In this document: in pieces, positions 1-7,778 of the stretch
How the letters are laid out: each line of letters begins with the position of its first letter
How positions within the stretch are numbered: position 1 is the first letter of the stretch
From: Cellulosimicrobium composti
GTDB lineage: Bacteria; Actinomycetota; Actinomycetes; Actinomycetales; Cellulomonadaceae
DNA length: 64,000 nucleotides
NCBI RefSeq assembly: GCF_009711085.1
Contig: NZ_WMKA01000001.1
Coordinates: forward strand, 89,673-153,672
Reading direction: 5' to 3'
Notes under the pieces: generated by a model
What the model was told of the DNA's origin: nothing
What the model saw: the letters and a program-made list of their open reading frames with translations, nothing else
Database searches by the model: none
Program-made: the position numbers and the translations under genes

Positions 1-582
1 AACGACGAACGGCCCCGGATCGCGTCAATCGCGTTCCGAGGCCGTCGTTCCGAGCAATTCCGGAGGTGTTCTCCGGAGAAGATTGAAACAGCGCGCACCG
101 CGCAGGGGGCAGGCGATGCGCGCTGTCGAGGACTATCTTGCACGGCGCGATCCCAGGCGTCAACACGGGACGGAGCACCTGGACGGGTGAACCGGGCGGC
201 GAGCCCAGCGGCGCCTGGGAATGACCTGGACGGGCGTCCACCACACGCGCGGGATTCCGCCATTCCCTGCCGGGTGGGGCGTTGCCCCCCGTGGCCGGAC
301 CACGGGTCGAACCGCCGGGCCGCGCCTGCCCCGGGCGGCGGGCGCCTCCGGCAGGATACGTCGCGCCGTCTCCCGCCCCGCGCCCCGCCCGGCCCGACCG
401 GCGGCGTCACAGGATCTTCTCCGTTCCTCTGAGGTGCGGCCACGGCGCCCCTGAGCGAGGTCCACACCGGCGTCCTATGGTGGTGGGGACGCCCGTGGCC
501 CGACGCCGGACCCGGCGCGGCCGCGACCCGGCCTGTGGCGACGGGCGGACCAGCCCACCACGCTACGGAGACCCCGCACCAC
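1..582. other. Intergenic region without a convincing gene
   Basis: No reading frame here has a believable start, domain or codon pattern; the open frames are GC-driven. The region holds the motif ACCTGGACGGG twice (177-187 and 224-234). The second copy extends into the palindrome TGGACGGGCGTCCA (227-240), which recurs almost exactly at 33794-33807. A small hairpin lies around 60-77 (TCCGGAG/CTCCGGA). It probably carries the promoter of the membrane protein that follows. Confidence 0.5.
227..240. promoter_or_regulatory. 14-bp palindrome, putative operator (copy 1)
   Basis: TGGAC-GGGC-GTCCA is a perfect 5-bp inverted repeat with a 4-nt spacer, about 340 bp upstream of the membrane-protein start. 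A second copy, differing only in the spacer (GGGT), lies in the long intergenic region upstream of the exopolysaccharide sugar transferase. The regulator is unknown. Calling it an operator is inference from its symmetry and its placement at two loci. Confidence 0.35.
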
Positions 583-1632
583 GTGACGACGACCCACCAC
601 CTCCGCCCCGAGCGCGACGTGTCGGCGCGCCCGGAGCCCGGCCCCGACGCCGCGGACGACACCCGGCGTCCTGCCGCCCCCGGGACGAAGCCCACGGCCC
701 CAGCGACGAAGGACGACGCCCCCGCGAAGCTGTCGCTCACGCAGGTCCTCGCGAGCGCGCTCGCCGCGGTGAGCACCACCGTGCTCCTGTCGTACTTCGG
801 GACGGCCGGGACGATCATCGGCGCCGGCATCGCGAGCGCGCTGACCGTCGTCGCGAACTACGTGTACACGCGCTCGATCCAGAAGACGCGCGAGCAGCTC
901 GTCCCCGTCGTCGGCAAGGTCGTCCAGGTCACGACCGGGACCGGCGCCGCGCGGGACCGCACCACGACGACGACGGTCACGACCGCCGTCGCGAACGTCC
1001 CCCGCGGCTCGGCCACCGTCGACGACGACGCGGACGGCGCGGAAGGCGCGGGCGACGCGGACGGGACGGACGCGGAGGAGGCGCAGCCCGACGCGCCCGC
1101 GACGGACACCCCGACGAACCGGTGGTTGCGCCTGGTCGACCGCTACGGCCGCGGCCCGGTGCTCACGGTCACGGCGCTCGCGCTGTTCGTCGTCGTCATG
1201 GGCGCCGTGCTCGTCGTCGAGCTGACGATCGGCAAGCCGATCGCCGACGCCGTGCGGGGCGTCGAGGGGTCGGGCACGACGATCAGCCGCGACCGCTCCG
1301 TCGGCACGGAGACGCCCGTGACCCCGGCCCCCACGGTCCCGGCCCCGGACCCGTCGGGCGTGCCGACGCAGGACCCGGTGCCCGCGCCGTCGACCACGCC
1401 CACCGAGGAGCCGACCACGGCGCCGACCGAGGAGCCCGGCGTGGAGCCGACGCCGGACCCGACCACGGACCCGACGATGCCCGAGCCCGACCCCTCGACC
1501 ACGCCCGAGCCGGGCACGGGCACGGGCACGGGCGAGGAGACCGGCGAAGGGGCGCCCGTCCCCGGGACCGGCCCGGGCGAGGGTGCGACGGCCGAGCAGA
1601 CGCCCGCGCCCGTGCCGCCCGCGACGAGCTGA
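583..1632 (+). CDS. Hypothetical two-helix membrane protein with Pro/Thr-rich tail
   Basis: I do not recognise a named family. The 349-residue product has a charged N-terminus, a Gly/Ala-rich hydrophobic stretch at about residues 50-95, a charged loop with a run of Thr, a second membrane segment at about 192-215, and then about 130 residues rich in Pro, Thr, Glu and Asp (repeats like PTEEP and TPDPT). Such tails usually cross or extend into the cell wall. The GTG at 583 is chosen because GGAG at 567-570 precedes it; an upstream in-frame GTG at 535 has no ribosome site. It lies alone, followed 46 nt later by a lipoprotein gene, so both may serve the cell envelope. Confidence 0.7.
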   Translation: MTTTHHLRPERDVSARPEPGPDAADDTRRPAAPGTKPTAPATKDDAPAKLSLTQVLASALAAVSTTVLLSYFGTAGTIIGAGIASALTVVANYVYTRSIQKTREQLVPVVGKVVQVTTGTGAARDRTTTTTVTTAVANVPRGSATVDDDADGAEGAGDADGTDAEEAQPDAPATDTPTNRWLRLVDRYGRGPVLTVTALALFVVVMGAVLVVELTIGKPIADAVRGVEGSGTTISRDRSVGTETPVTPAPTVPAPDPSGVPTQDPVPAPSTTPTEEPTTAPTEEPGVEPTPDPTTDPTMPEPDPSTTPEPGTGTGTGEETGEGAPVPGTGPGEGATAEQTPAPVPPATS

Positions 1633-1678
1633 GTCCCGGTCGGTGCGGACCGGTGCCGACCGGTGGCAGGATCACGCC

Positions 1679-2062
1679 ATGCCGCCGACGCCGCTCGCCC
1701 CCTCTCACCGTCCGGGTCCCGTCGTGCTCGCGCTCGTCACGGTCCTGGTCTTCCTCGCGGCGTGCAGCCCGGGTGACGGCGGTCCGGCGGATGCGCAGCC
1801 GAGCGCGCCGCCCGCACGCGCCGCCGACGTCGAGGGGACCGTCGCCGGGACCGGTGACGCCGCGCGCCTCGTCGACGCCTCGGACGCCTACTACGAGGGG
1901 ATGGGGCTGCTCTCCGCCGGCACCGTCGTCGTCGGGGACGACGGCACCGCGCTCACGCCCGGCGACCTGACCGACGGCGACGCCGTCGAGGTCTGGACGG
2001 ACGCGTGCGCGGAGTCGTACCCCGTGCAGTGCGAGGTCGTCGCGGTCCGCGTCGCGGGCTGA
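1679..2062 (+). CDS. Small putative lipoprotein
   Basis: The 127-residue protein starts at ATG 1679, with GGCAGG about 8 nt upstream. Residues 1-28 form a signal peptide (Arg-containing n-region and a hydrophobic core) ending in a FLAAC lipobox, so the mature protein should be lipid-anchored at the Cys outside the membrane. The rest is a short acidic domain of about 75 residues with two further Cys in the pattern TDACAESYPVQCE, which could form a disulfide. The fold resembles small beta-barrel lipoproteins of unknown function, and no enzymatic motif is visible. It follows the membrane protein in the same direction. Confidence 0.75.
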   Translation: MPPTPLAPSHRPGPVVLALVTVLVFLAACSPGDGGPADAQPSAPPARAADVEGTVAGTGDAARLVDASDAYYEGMGLLSAGTVVVGDDGTALTPGDLTDGDAVEVWTDACAESYPVQCEVVAVRVAG

Positions 2063-2113
2063 CCCGGCGACGCCGACCGCGACCCCACCGGGCGGTCCGG
2101 CGGGCGTGCCGCG

Positions 2114-2296
2114 CTACTCGCGGCCGAGCTTCGAGTCGGCCTGCTGCGTGCCCTTGTCGATCGCGTCGTCGTGCTTGCCGCCGGTCGCCTTCGACGCCGC
2201 GTCGCCGCCCTTGTCCAGGGCCGCGTCCGACGCCTTCTCGCCCTTGTCGCTGTCCAGCGCGTCGGACGCCTTGCCCTTCAGGTCGTCGATCCCCAC
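2114..2296 (-). CDS. MT0933-like antitoxin / CsbD-like small protein
   Basis: This 60-residue, Lys/Asp/Gly-rich hydrophilic protein has repeated KxxDAxDK-type segments. It matches the actinobacterial family annotated as antitoxin MT0933-like (Rv0909), which also resembles CsbD stress proteins. GTG at 2296 is the start because AAGGAGGTG lies about 7 nt upstream; frames extending further upstream are not needed. No partner toxin gene lies beside it: the neighbours are a lipoprotein gene and a tRNA. A role as a stress protein is therefore as likely as a role as an antitoxin. Confidence 0.75.
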   Translation of the reverse strand: MGIDDLKGKASDALDSDKGEKASDAALDKGGDAASKATGGKHDDAIDKGTQQADSKLGRE

Positions 2297-2393
2297 GGTG
2301 CACCTCCTTCGTCGGCCCGGGCGGGCCGTCACGCTCATCGTGGGCACCGGTGGAGTTCGGTCGCACCCCGGCAGGGGAGGTGGCCGTGATCGG

Positions 2394-2466
2394 TGCGCCT
2401 GACTGGATTCGAACCAGCGACACCCGCTTTAGGAGAGCGGTGCTCTATCCCCTGAGCTACAGGCGC
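2394..2466 (-). tRNA. tRNA-Arg (anticodon CCT)
   Basis: Read on the minus strand, the 73-nt sequence folds as a complete cloverleaf. The acceptor stem is GCGCCTG/CAGGCGC, the D-arm is TAGCTCAGGGGATAGAGCA, the anticodon stem is CCGCT/AGCGG around loop CTCCTAA (anticodon CCT), and the T-arm loop is TTCGAAT. The discriminator base is A and CCA is not encoded. It decodes AGG, a rare codon in such a GC-rich genome. Confidence 0.96.
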
Positions 2467-2565
2467 GTGGCCCCGGGTCAGGGCCGGAGCACAGCCTATC
2501 CGCCGCGCGTCGTGACGCGAAGCGGCGGCGCTGCGCCGCGCGCGGTCGCGCGCGAGGATGGGGCG

Positions 2566-3546
2566 GTGCCCGCACCTGCCGCTCCCCCGCCCGCCGACCG
2601 TCCGCGCCGGGTCGTGCTCGACTGCGACCCCGGCCACGACGACGCGGTCGCGATGCTCCTCGCGCACGGCAGCCCGGGCGTCGAGCTGGTCGCGGTGACG
2701 ACGGTCGCGGGGAACCAGACGCTCGAGAAGGTCACGCGCAACGCGCTCGCGGTCGCGGAGGTCGCGGGGATCGACGCACCGGTCGCGGCCGGGTGCGACC
2801 GGCCGCTCGTGCGGCCGCGGATCGTCGCGCCGGACATCCACGGCGAGTCCGGGATGGACGGGCCGGTCCTGCCCGCGCCGCGGCGCGCCGTCGACCGGCG
2901 TCATGCGGTGGACCTCATCGTCGAGACGGTGCTCGCGGCCGAGCCGGGCGAGATCACGCTCGTGCCGACCGGCCCGCTGACGAACGTCGCGATGGCCGCG
3001 CGCAAGGAGCCGCGGATCGTGCCGCGCGTGCGCGAGGTCGTGATGATGGGCGGCGGGTACCACGTGGGCAACCGCACGCCGGTCGCGGAGTTCAACGTGC
3101 TCGCGGACCCGGAGGCGGCGCACGTGGTGCTCACGGAGCCGTGGCCCGTGACGATGGTCGGGCTCGACCTCACGCACCAGGCCGTCGCGACGCCGGACGT
3201 GCGCGACCGGGTGGCCGCGCTCGGCACGGCGCCGGCCCGGCTCGTCGGCGACCTGCTCGACTTCTACGGGACGACGTACCGGTCCGCGCAGGGGTTCCCC
3301 CACCCGCCGGTCCACGACCCGTGCGCGGTCGCGTACGTCGTCGACCCGGACGTCATGACGACGCGGCGCGCGCCCCTGGACGTCGAGCTGCACGGGTCGC
3401 TGACGACCGGCATGACCGTGGCCGACCTGCGCGGGGAGGAGCCCGGCTCGGACGCGTGCCGCACGCAGGTCGCGGTCACGCTCGACCACGCGCGGTTCTG
3501 GGACCTCGTCGTGGACGCGCTGGCGCGGCTGGGCGACCCCGCCTGA
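2566..3546 (+). CDS. Nucleoside hydrolase (inosine/uridine-preferring family)
   Basis: The product hydrolyses the N-glycosidic bond of ribonucleosides to free base and ribose, in the cytoplasm. It has 326 residues, usual for the family. The calcium-binding signature is near the N-terminus (DCDPGHDDAVA, Asp19, Asp21, Asp25 and Asp26), and the conserved VPTGPLTNVA, MMGGGY and VAEFNVLADPEAA motifs follow. Near the C-terminus, VHDPCAVAY supplies the catalytic-site His and a metal-binding Asp. GTG 2566 gives a natural N-terminus; upstream frame extension runs through the tRNA and is excluded. A salvage role fits the purine permease elsewhere in the window, but the substrate cannot be read from sequence. 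Confidence 0.93.
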   Translation: MPAPAAPPPADRPRRVVLDCDPGHDDAVAMLLAHGSPGVELVAVTTVAGNQTLEKVTRNALAVAEVAGIDAPVAAGCDRPLVRPRIVAPDIHGESGMDGPVLPAPRRAVDRRHAVDLIVETVLAAEPGEITLVPTGPLTNVAMAARKEPRIVPRVREVVMMGGGYHVGNRTPVAEFNVLADPEAAHVVLTEPWPVTMVGLDLTHQAVATPDVRDRVAALGTAPARLVGDLLDFYGTTYRSAQGFPHPPVHDPCAVAYVVDPDVMTTRRAPLDVELHGSLTTGMTVADLRGEEPGSDACRTQVAVTLDHARFWDLVVDALARLGDPA

Positions 3547-3551
3547 GGGGC

Positions 3552-3590
3552 GAGGTCCTGCCGGCCCGGACCGACGGTCGGCAGGACCTC
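3552..3590. terminator. Bidirectional hairpin terminator
   Basis: GAGGTCCTGCCG (3552-3563) pairs perfectly with CGGCAGGACCTC (3579-3590) across a 15-nt loop. It sits between the converging nucleoside hydrolase (stop 3546) and ehuA (stop at 3595). There is no U-tract, as is common in actinobacteria. Confidence 0.75.
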
Positions 3591-3594
3591 GGTC

Positions 3595-4449
3595 TCAGTC
3601 CCCGAGGACCGCCCGCAGGAACTCCTGCGTGCGCTCGTGGGTGGGCGAGGTGAACATCGTCTCGGGGTCGGCCTCCTCGACGATGCGGCCGTGGTCGAAC
3701 ATGAGCACGCGGTTGGACACGTCGCGGGCGAACTGCATCTCGTGCGTGACGATGAGCATGGTGATGTCGGTGGTCTCGGCGACCTCGCGCAGCACGCCGA
3801 GCACGTCGGCGACGATCTCCGGGTCGAGCGCGGACGTCACCTCGTCGAGCAGGAGGATCTCCGGGTCCATCGCGAGGGCGCGCGCGATCGCGACGCGCTG
3901 CTGCTGGCCGCCGGAGAGCTGCGTGCACCGCGCGTCGCGCTTGTCCGCGAGCCCGACCTGGTCGAGCAGTTCCTCCGCGCGGACCGTGGCCTGCGCCCGG
4001 GCCAGCCCGAGCACGTGCATCGGCGCCTCGATGATGTTCTCCAGCACGGACATGTTGGGGAACAGGTTGAACTGCTGGAACACCATCCCCACGCGCCGTC
4101 GCACGGCGCGGCGCCGCTTCTCCGGCACCTCGACCCGCTTCCCGCCGCGGATCTCGTGGGTGTACGGGTCGCCGTCGACGAGGATGATCCCGCCGTCCGC
4201 CTCCTCGAGCGTCATGAGGAGGCGCAGGATCGTCGTCTTCCCCGACCCGGACGGGCCGATGAGGGTGACGCGGTCGCCCTTCGCGACGCTGAAGTCGAGC
4301 CCGTCGAGCACGGTGTTGTCGCCGAAGCGCTTGACGACGCCCTGGAACTCGATGGCGGGCACGGCGCCCTGGACGGTGGTGGTCGCCCGCGCGGGCGCGG
4401 GCGCGGTGCCCGACGGCACGGCGTCGCGGGGTGCGGTGGTCTCAGGCAA
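3595..4449 (-). CDS. ehuA: Ectoine/polar amino acid ABC importer, ATPase
   Basis: This cytoplasmic ATPase powers the importer encoded with ehuB, ehuC and ehuD. It has 284 residues: Walker A GPSGSGKT (65-72), Q-loop FQQFNLF, signature LSGGQQQR (178-185), Walker B with LLLDEVTSALDP (about 199-210) and H-loop VTHEMQFARDV. It belongs to the polar amino acid subfamily (GlnQ/HisP/EhuA type). The frame opens with TTG at 4449, overlapping the end of ehuD, so it is probably translationally coupled. An in-frame GTG at 4362 would remove about 29 unconserved residues and is a real alternative. The ectoine call rests mainly on the binding protein of the operon. Confidence 0.85.
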   Translation of the reverse strand: MPETTAPRDAVPSGTAPAPARATTTVQGAVPAIEFQGVVKRFGDNTVLDGLDFSVAKGDRVTLIGPSGSGKTTILRLLMTLEEADGGIILVDGDPYTHEIRGGKRVEVPEKRRRAVRRRVGMVFQQFNLFPNMSVLENIIEAPMHVLGLARAQATVRAEELLDQVGLADKRDARCTQLSGGQQQRVAIARALAMDPEILLLDEVTSALDPEIVADVLGVLREVAETTDITMLIVTHEMQFARDVSNRVLMFDHGRIVEEADPETMFTSPTHERTQEFLRAVLGD

Positions 4450-5083
4450 GGCGGTTCTCCAATCGGCGGACGAGGAGCGACGTCGGGTAGCTCGCCAGGA
4501 GGAAGAGCAGCCCGACCATCGTCAGCGCCTCGGTGTAGACGAACGTGCGGCCCCCGAACTGCTGCGCGGCCGTGAACATCTCCACGACGCTGATCGCGAA
4601 GAGGTAGGGCGTCTCCTTGAACATGGAGATCGCGTAGTTGCCCAGGCCGGGCAGCGTCTTGCGGATCGCCTGCGGCAGGACGACCGCGCGCCACACGCGC
4701 GTGCGCGGCAGGTCGAGCGCCTTGGCGGCCTCCCACTGGCCGCGCGGGACGGCGTCGATCCCCGCCCGGTACACCTCGGACATGTACGTCGCGTAGTGCA
4801 CGCCCAGCACGACGCACCCGACCACGAGGGCCGGGACGCTCGGCAGCATGAGGTAGACGAACACGAGCTGCACGAGCAGCGGGGTCGACCGGACGAACTC
4901 GACCGCGAGGCCCACGGGCGCGGTGACCCACCGGCTGCGCGAGCGCCGCACGAGCGCGACGAGCAGGCCGAGGACGGCGGCGATCGCCGTGCCGACGACC
5001 GTCGCGAGCAGGGTGATGCGGAATCCCTCGAGGATCGGGGGCAGCGCCTCGGCGGCGCGCTGCCAGCTCCAGACGTCGTTCAC
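4442..5083 (-). CDS. ehuD: Ectoine/polar amino acid ABC importer, permease
   Basis: This 213-residue HisM-type inner-membrane permease pairs with EhuC. It has about five membrane helices and the conserved cytoplasmic EAAKALDLPRTRVWRAVVLPQA loop that docks on the ATPase. The N-terminal region (residues about 15-45 and 50-75) carries the first two helices. GTG 5083 overlaps the ehuC stop by 4 nt (GTGA) and is much better than the upstream frame extension, which lies within ehuC. Its place in the operon (B-C-D-A order) is the arrangement known for ehu clusters. Confidence 0.85.
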   Translation of the reverse strand: MNDVWSWQRAAEALPPILEGFRITLLATVVGTAIAAVLGLLVALVRRSRSRWVTAPVGLAVEFVRSTPLLVQLVFVYLMLPSVPALVVGCVVLGVHYATYMSEVYRAGIDAVPRGQWEAAKALDLPRTRVWRAVVLPQAIRKTLPGLGNYAISMFKETPYLFAISVVEMFTAAQQFGGRTFVYTEALTMVGLLFLLASYPTSLLVRRLENRLA

Positions 5084-5808
5084 GCGGCGCCTCCCCTCGT
5101 CGTGGCCGGGACGGGCGCGACGCGCAGCACCTCGCGCAGCGAGGGCCCGCTGCCGAGCCGGTTCTTCGCGCGCACCTCGAGCGCGTTCATGCCGAGCGTC
5201 AGCACGTACGCGAGCGCGAAGTACACGAGCAGGCCCACGGTGTAGGAGAAGAAGGTGTCCTGCGTGCTGCGCCGCAGCTGCTCGATGAAGTAGTTGACGT
5301 CGTGCAGCAGGATGTAGGTCGCCAGCGCGGAGCCCTTGAGGAGCTGGATGAGCAGGTTCGTGAGCATGGGGATCATGAGGGCCCACGCCTGCGGCAGGAT
5401 CACGCGGCGCAGGCGGTGCACGGGGCCGAGGTCGAGCGCGGTCGCGGCCTCCCACTGGCCCTGCGGCACGGCGTTGATCGACCCGCGCACCACCTCGGCG
5501 CCGTACGCGCCGTAGTTGAGGCCGAGCGCGAGGATGCCGCACGCGAGCGACTCCATGCGGAAGCCGAAGACGGGCAGGACGTAGAAGAGCCAGAAGAGCT
5601 GGACGACGAGCGACGTCCCGCGGAAGAACTCGACGACGAACCGCGACGGTCCGCGCACCCACAGGCTCCCGGCCCGCGAGCCGAGGCCCAGGAGCAGGGC
5701 GAGGACGAGGGCGAGCGCCGCACCCCCCAGCGTGAGCTGGAGGGTGACGACGACGCCCTCGCCGAGCCGTGGCAGCGCGTCACGGAGCGTGCTGAGGTTG
5801 TCGGACAC
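5080..5808 (-). CDS. ehuC: Ectoine/polar amino acid ABC importer, permease
   Basis: This 242-residue permease is the partner of EhuD. It has a periplasmic-facing first helix from about residue 18, four further helices, and the EAA loop QWEAATALDLGPVHRLRRV. A tail of about 30 residues after the last helix is polar. GTG 5808 lies 9 nt after the ehuB stop, and GAGG of the ehuB TGAGGTCC serves as its ribosome site. The HisM-like fold and the pairing with EhuB support import of a zwitterionic amino-acid-like compatible solute. Confidence 0.85.
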   Translation of the reverse strand: MSDNLSTLRDALPRLGEGVVVTLQLTLGGAALALVLALLLGLGSRAGSLWVRGPSRFVVEFFRGTSLVVQLFWLFYVLPVFGFRMESLACGILALGLNYGAYGAEVVRGSINAVPQGQWEAATALDLGPVHRLRRVILPQAWALMIPMLTNLLIQLLKGSALATYILLHDVNYFIEQLRRSTQDTFFSYTVGLLVYFALAYVLTLGMNALEVRAKNRLGSGPSLREVLRVAPVPATTRGGAA

Positions 5809-5817
5809 GCGGGGACC

Positions 5818-6771
5818 TCAGGAGTCCGAGCCGAGCTCCGGCGCGAGCTCGGTGGCGAGCGCGTCGAGGTCTCCCTCGCACAGCTTCTCCGTGGTCAGGC
5901 CCTCGACGGGGCGCTCGGCCGCGGTGAACCCGAACTCCCCGACGATGTCGAGGTAGCGGTCCTCGTCGGCGACGATCTCGGCGAGCTTCTCGTTGTACGC
6001 CTCGAGCAGGTCGGTGTCGCTCGTGCGGAAGACGGTGCCGCCCGCGCCGATCTGCGGGACGCCGTCGATCTCGGCCACGAAGGACTCCGTGACCTCGACG
6101 GGCGCGTCGGTGCTGTCGGCGAGGTGGTTGAGCGAGATGCCGGTGAGCGCGAACGCGTCGGCGCGGCCGGCGACGACGGCGTCGAGGCCGTCCTGGGGCG
6201 TGCCGACCTCGAGGTTGTCGATGCCGAGCTGGCGCGCGTAGTCGCCCTCGATCGCGCCGGTCATGGTGGCGAGCGTGATGCCCGCGTCGGCGGCGGACTG
6301 CATGTCCGTGAGCCCGTCGGGGTTGCCCTCGGGCGTCATGAACGCCGTGGTGTACATGAACTCGGGCTCGCTGAACGCGGCCTGCGCGCAGCGGTCGGGC
6401 AGGATCGACATGCCCGCGCTGACGGCGTCGAAGCGGTTGGCCGTGAGGCCGGGGATGAGCGAGCCGAACTCCGTGTTCACGCCCTCGACCGTGTCGATGC
6501 CGAGCTCGGCGAAGATCTCGCGGTGCAGGGCGACCGTCGCGCCCGTGAGCTCGCCGCCGTCCTCGTAGCTGTAGGGGGCCTCGCCGGCGAAGCCGACGGT
6601 GATGGTCCCGCGGTCCTGCAGCGTCTCGAGCGCGCTCCCGCCGGAGGTCTCGCTCGTGCTCCCGCCCCCGCCGTCGACGCTCGTGCAGGCCGCGGTCGCG
6701 GCGAGGAGGAGGACGGCGCCCGAGCCCAGGAGGGCGCGGTGCCGGGTCGCGGTGGTTCGCGTGGAAGTCAT
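5818..6771 (-). CDS. ehuB: Ectoine/hydroxyectoine-type solute-binding lipoprotein
   Basis: The product is the extracellular binding subunit. The 317-residue protein has a signal peptide and a lipobox ending at Cys29 (AATAAC), a Ser/Gly linker, and then a family 3 solute-binding domain. The stretches GTITVGFAGEAPYSYEDGG, EFGSLIPGL..RFDAVSAGM and PDRCAQAAFSEPEF match the EhuB pattern well, including the RC pair and the FGFT segment near the end. ATG 6771 follows GGGA. No ectoine breakdown genes lie beside it, so the solute may be used for osmoprotection or degraded by enzymes encoded elsewhere. Other polar amino acids cannot be excluded. Confidence 0.82.
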   Translation of the reverse strand: MTSTRTTATRHRALLGSGAVLLLAATAACTSVDGGGGSTSETSGGSALETLQDRGTITVGFAGEAPYSYEDGGELTGATVALHREIFAELGIDTVEGVNTEFGSLIPGLTANRFDAVSAGMSILPDRCAQAAFSEPEFMYTTAFMTPEGNPDGLTDMQSAADAGITLATMTGAIEGDYARQLGIDNLEVGTPQDGLDAVVAGRADAFALTGISLNHLADSTDAPVEVTESFVAEIDGVPQIGAGGTVFRTSDTDLLEAYNEKLAEIVADEDRYLDIVGEFGFTAAERPVEGLTTEKLCEGDLDALATELAPELGSDS

Positions 6772-6833
6772 GGTTCCCTTCGTGGCCGCCGACGCCGGGG
6801 CGCGGGCGGTCATGGCTGGTTGGACGGTCGTCC

Positions 6834-6862
6834 ACGCTAACGCGCTGTCGACCGTTCGACAA
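6834..6862 (-). promoter_or_regulatory. Predicted ehuBCDA promoter
   Basis: Read on the minus strand, -35 TTGTCG (6862-6857) and -10 TAGCGT (6839-6834) are exactly 17 nt apart, 62 nt upstream of the ehuB start. The -35 box overlaps a GACAATC half-site (6858-6864) of the palindromic operator just upstream, so a bound GntR regulator would block it. Confidence 0.55.
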
Positions 6863-6881
6863 TCCGATGTTCCTACTGTCA

Positions 6882-6895
6882 GATTGTCTACAATC
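6882..6895. promoter_or_regulatory. FadR/GntR-type operator between ehuB and its regulator
   Basis: GATTGT-CT-ACAATC is a perfect 6-bp inverted repeat and fits the TTGTNTACAA-type sites bound by FCD-domain GntR regulators. A further half-site GACAATC lies at 6858-6864. TACAAT (6889-6894), inside the palindrome, makes a good -10 box for the rightward gntR gene, so the regulator may control both itself and the transporter. Confidence 0.6.
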
Positions 6896-7010
6896 GACGT
6901 CGCGGGCGTGATCCGGCCGATCGGGCGCCGGGTACGGGCCGCAGACAGGGGATGATGTGATACCGGATCGTGACCTCGATCGACCGTTCGACGACCTCGG
7001 AGGAGAGCCG

Positions 7011-7775
7011 ATGAGCCCGGCCTCGCGCGCACCGCTCACCGCACCGTTCCTCTCGCCGGTGACCCGTCCGTCGACGGTGGACCTCATCGCCCGGGAGCTG
7101 CGCGACGCGATCTACTCCGGCGCGCTGCGCGTCGGGTCGCCGATCCGCGAGGTGGAGATCGCCGGCCAGCTCGGCGTGAGCCGCGGCCCGTTCCGCGAGG
7201 CCGCGCAGCGGCTCGTGCAGGAGGGGCTGCTCACCGCGACGCCGGGGCGCGGCCTGAGCGTCGTGACCATCGGCCGCGAGCGCATCCCCGCCCTGTACGC
7301 CGCGCGCACGAGCGTCGAGACGACCGCGGCGCGCCTCGCCGTGGCGACCGCGTCCGCCGCGGACGTCGCCGCCGTCCGCACCGCCTACCGCGCGCTCGTC
7401 GAGGCGGGCGACTCGCAGGACGCGCGCCGCATCGGGGACGCCGACCTCAACCTGCACTGGGCGCTCGTCGCCGCGAGCGGCAACCCCTGGCTCCTGCGGT
7501 GGATGACGACGCTCATCGTCGAGGTGCGCGTCGCGAGCTTCACGGTGAGCGACGAGTACGCCGTGCGCGCCGACTCGGCCGCGTCGCACGAGGAGATCGT
7601 CCTGCGGCTCGAGGAGCGCGACGCCGACGCGCTCGTCGCCGCGCTCACGACGAACCTCACGGAGGCCGTCGCACGGCTCACCGCGCCGCAGGAGGCGGAC
7701 GTCGAGACGCTCGAGGAGCCGCACCCCGTGCCGCCGCCGCGGCTCGACCCGATCGAGCCGTCGGGACTGATCTGA
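7011..7775 (+). CDS. GntR family regulator, FCD (FadR-like) type
   Basis: This is a ligand-responsive repressor, probably of the divergent ehu operon. The 254-residue protein has an N-terminal winged helix (VDLIARELRDAIYSGALRVG, then VSRGPFREAAQRLVQEGLL, about residues 22-80) and an all-helical FCD ligand domain (about 95-230) with metal-binding-type residues Asp/His (DADLNLHWAL; ASHEEI; ALTTNLTEA). ATG 7011 has GGAGGAG about 5 nt upstream; an in-frame GTG-like start at 6957 has none. It lies divergent to ehuB with a matching operator in the gap, so the ligand may be ectoine or a breakdown product (inference). Confidence 0.9.
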   Translation: MSPASRAPLTAPFLSPVTRPSTVDLIARELRDAIYSGALRVGSPIREVEIAGQLGVSRGPFREAAQRLVQEGLLTATPGRGLSVVTIGRERIPALYAARTSVETTAARLAVATASAADVAAVRTAYRALVEAGDSQDARRIGDADLNLHWALVAASGNPWLLRWMTTLIVEVRVASFTVSDEYAVRADSAASHEEIVLRLEERDADALVAALTTNLTEAVARLTAPQEADVETLEEPHPVPPPRLDPIEPSGLI

Positions 7776-7778
7776 GGC

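Noticed and set aside
160-465. Short minus-strand open frame in the first 500 bases
   Set aside because: Arg/Pro-rich product without start signal, domain or coding-like third-position pattern.
2335-3489. 384-codon minus-strand frame over the tRNA and nucleoside hydrolase
   Set aside because: It overlaps a perfect tRNA cloverleaf and is antisense to a conserved enzyme.
5302-6840. 512-codon plus-strand frame across ehuB and ehuC
   Set aside because: Shadow of the transporter genes; no domain.
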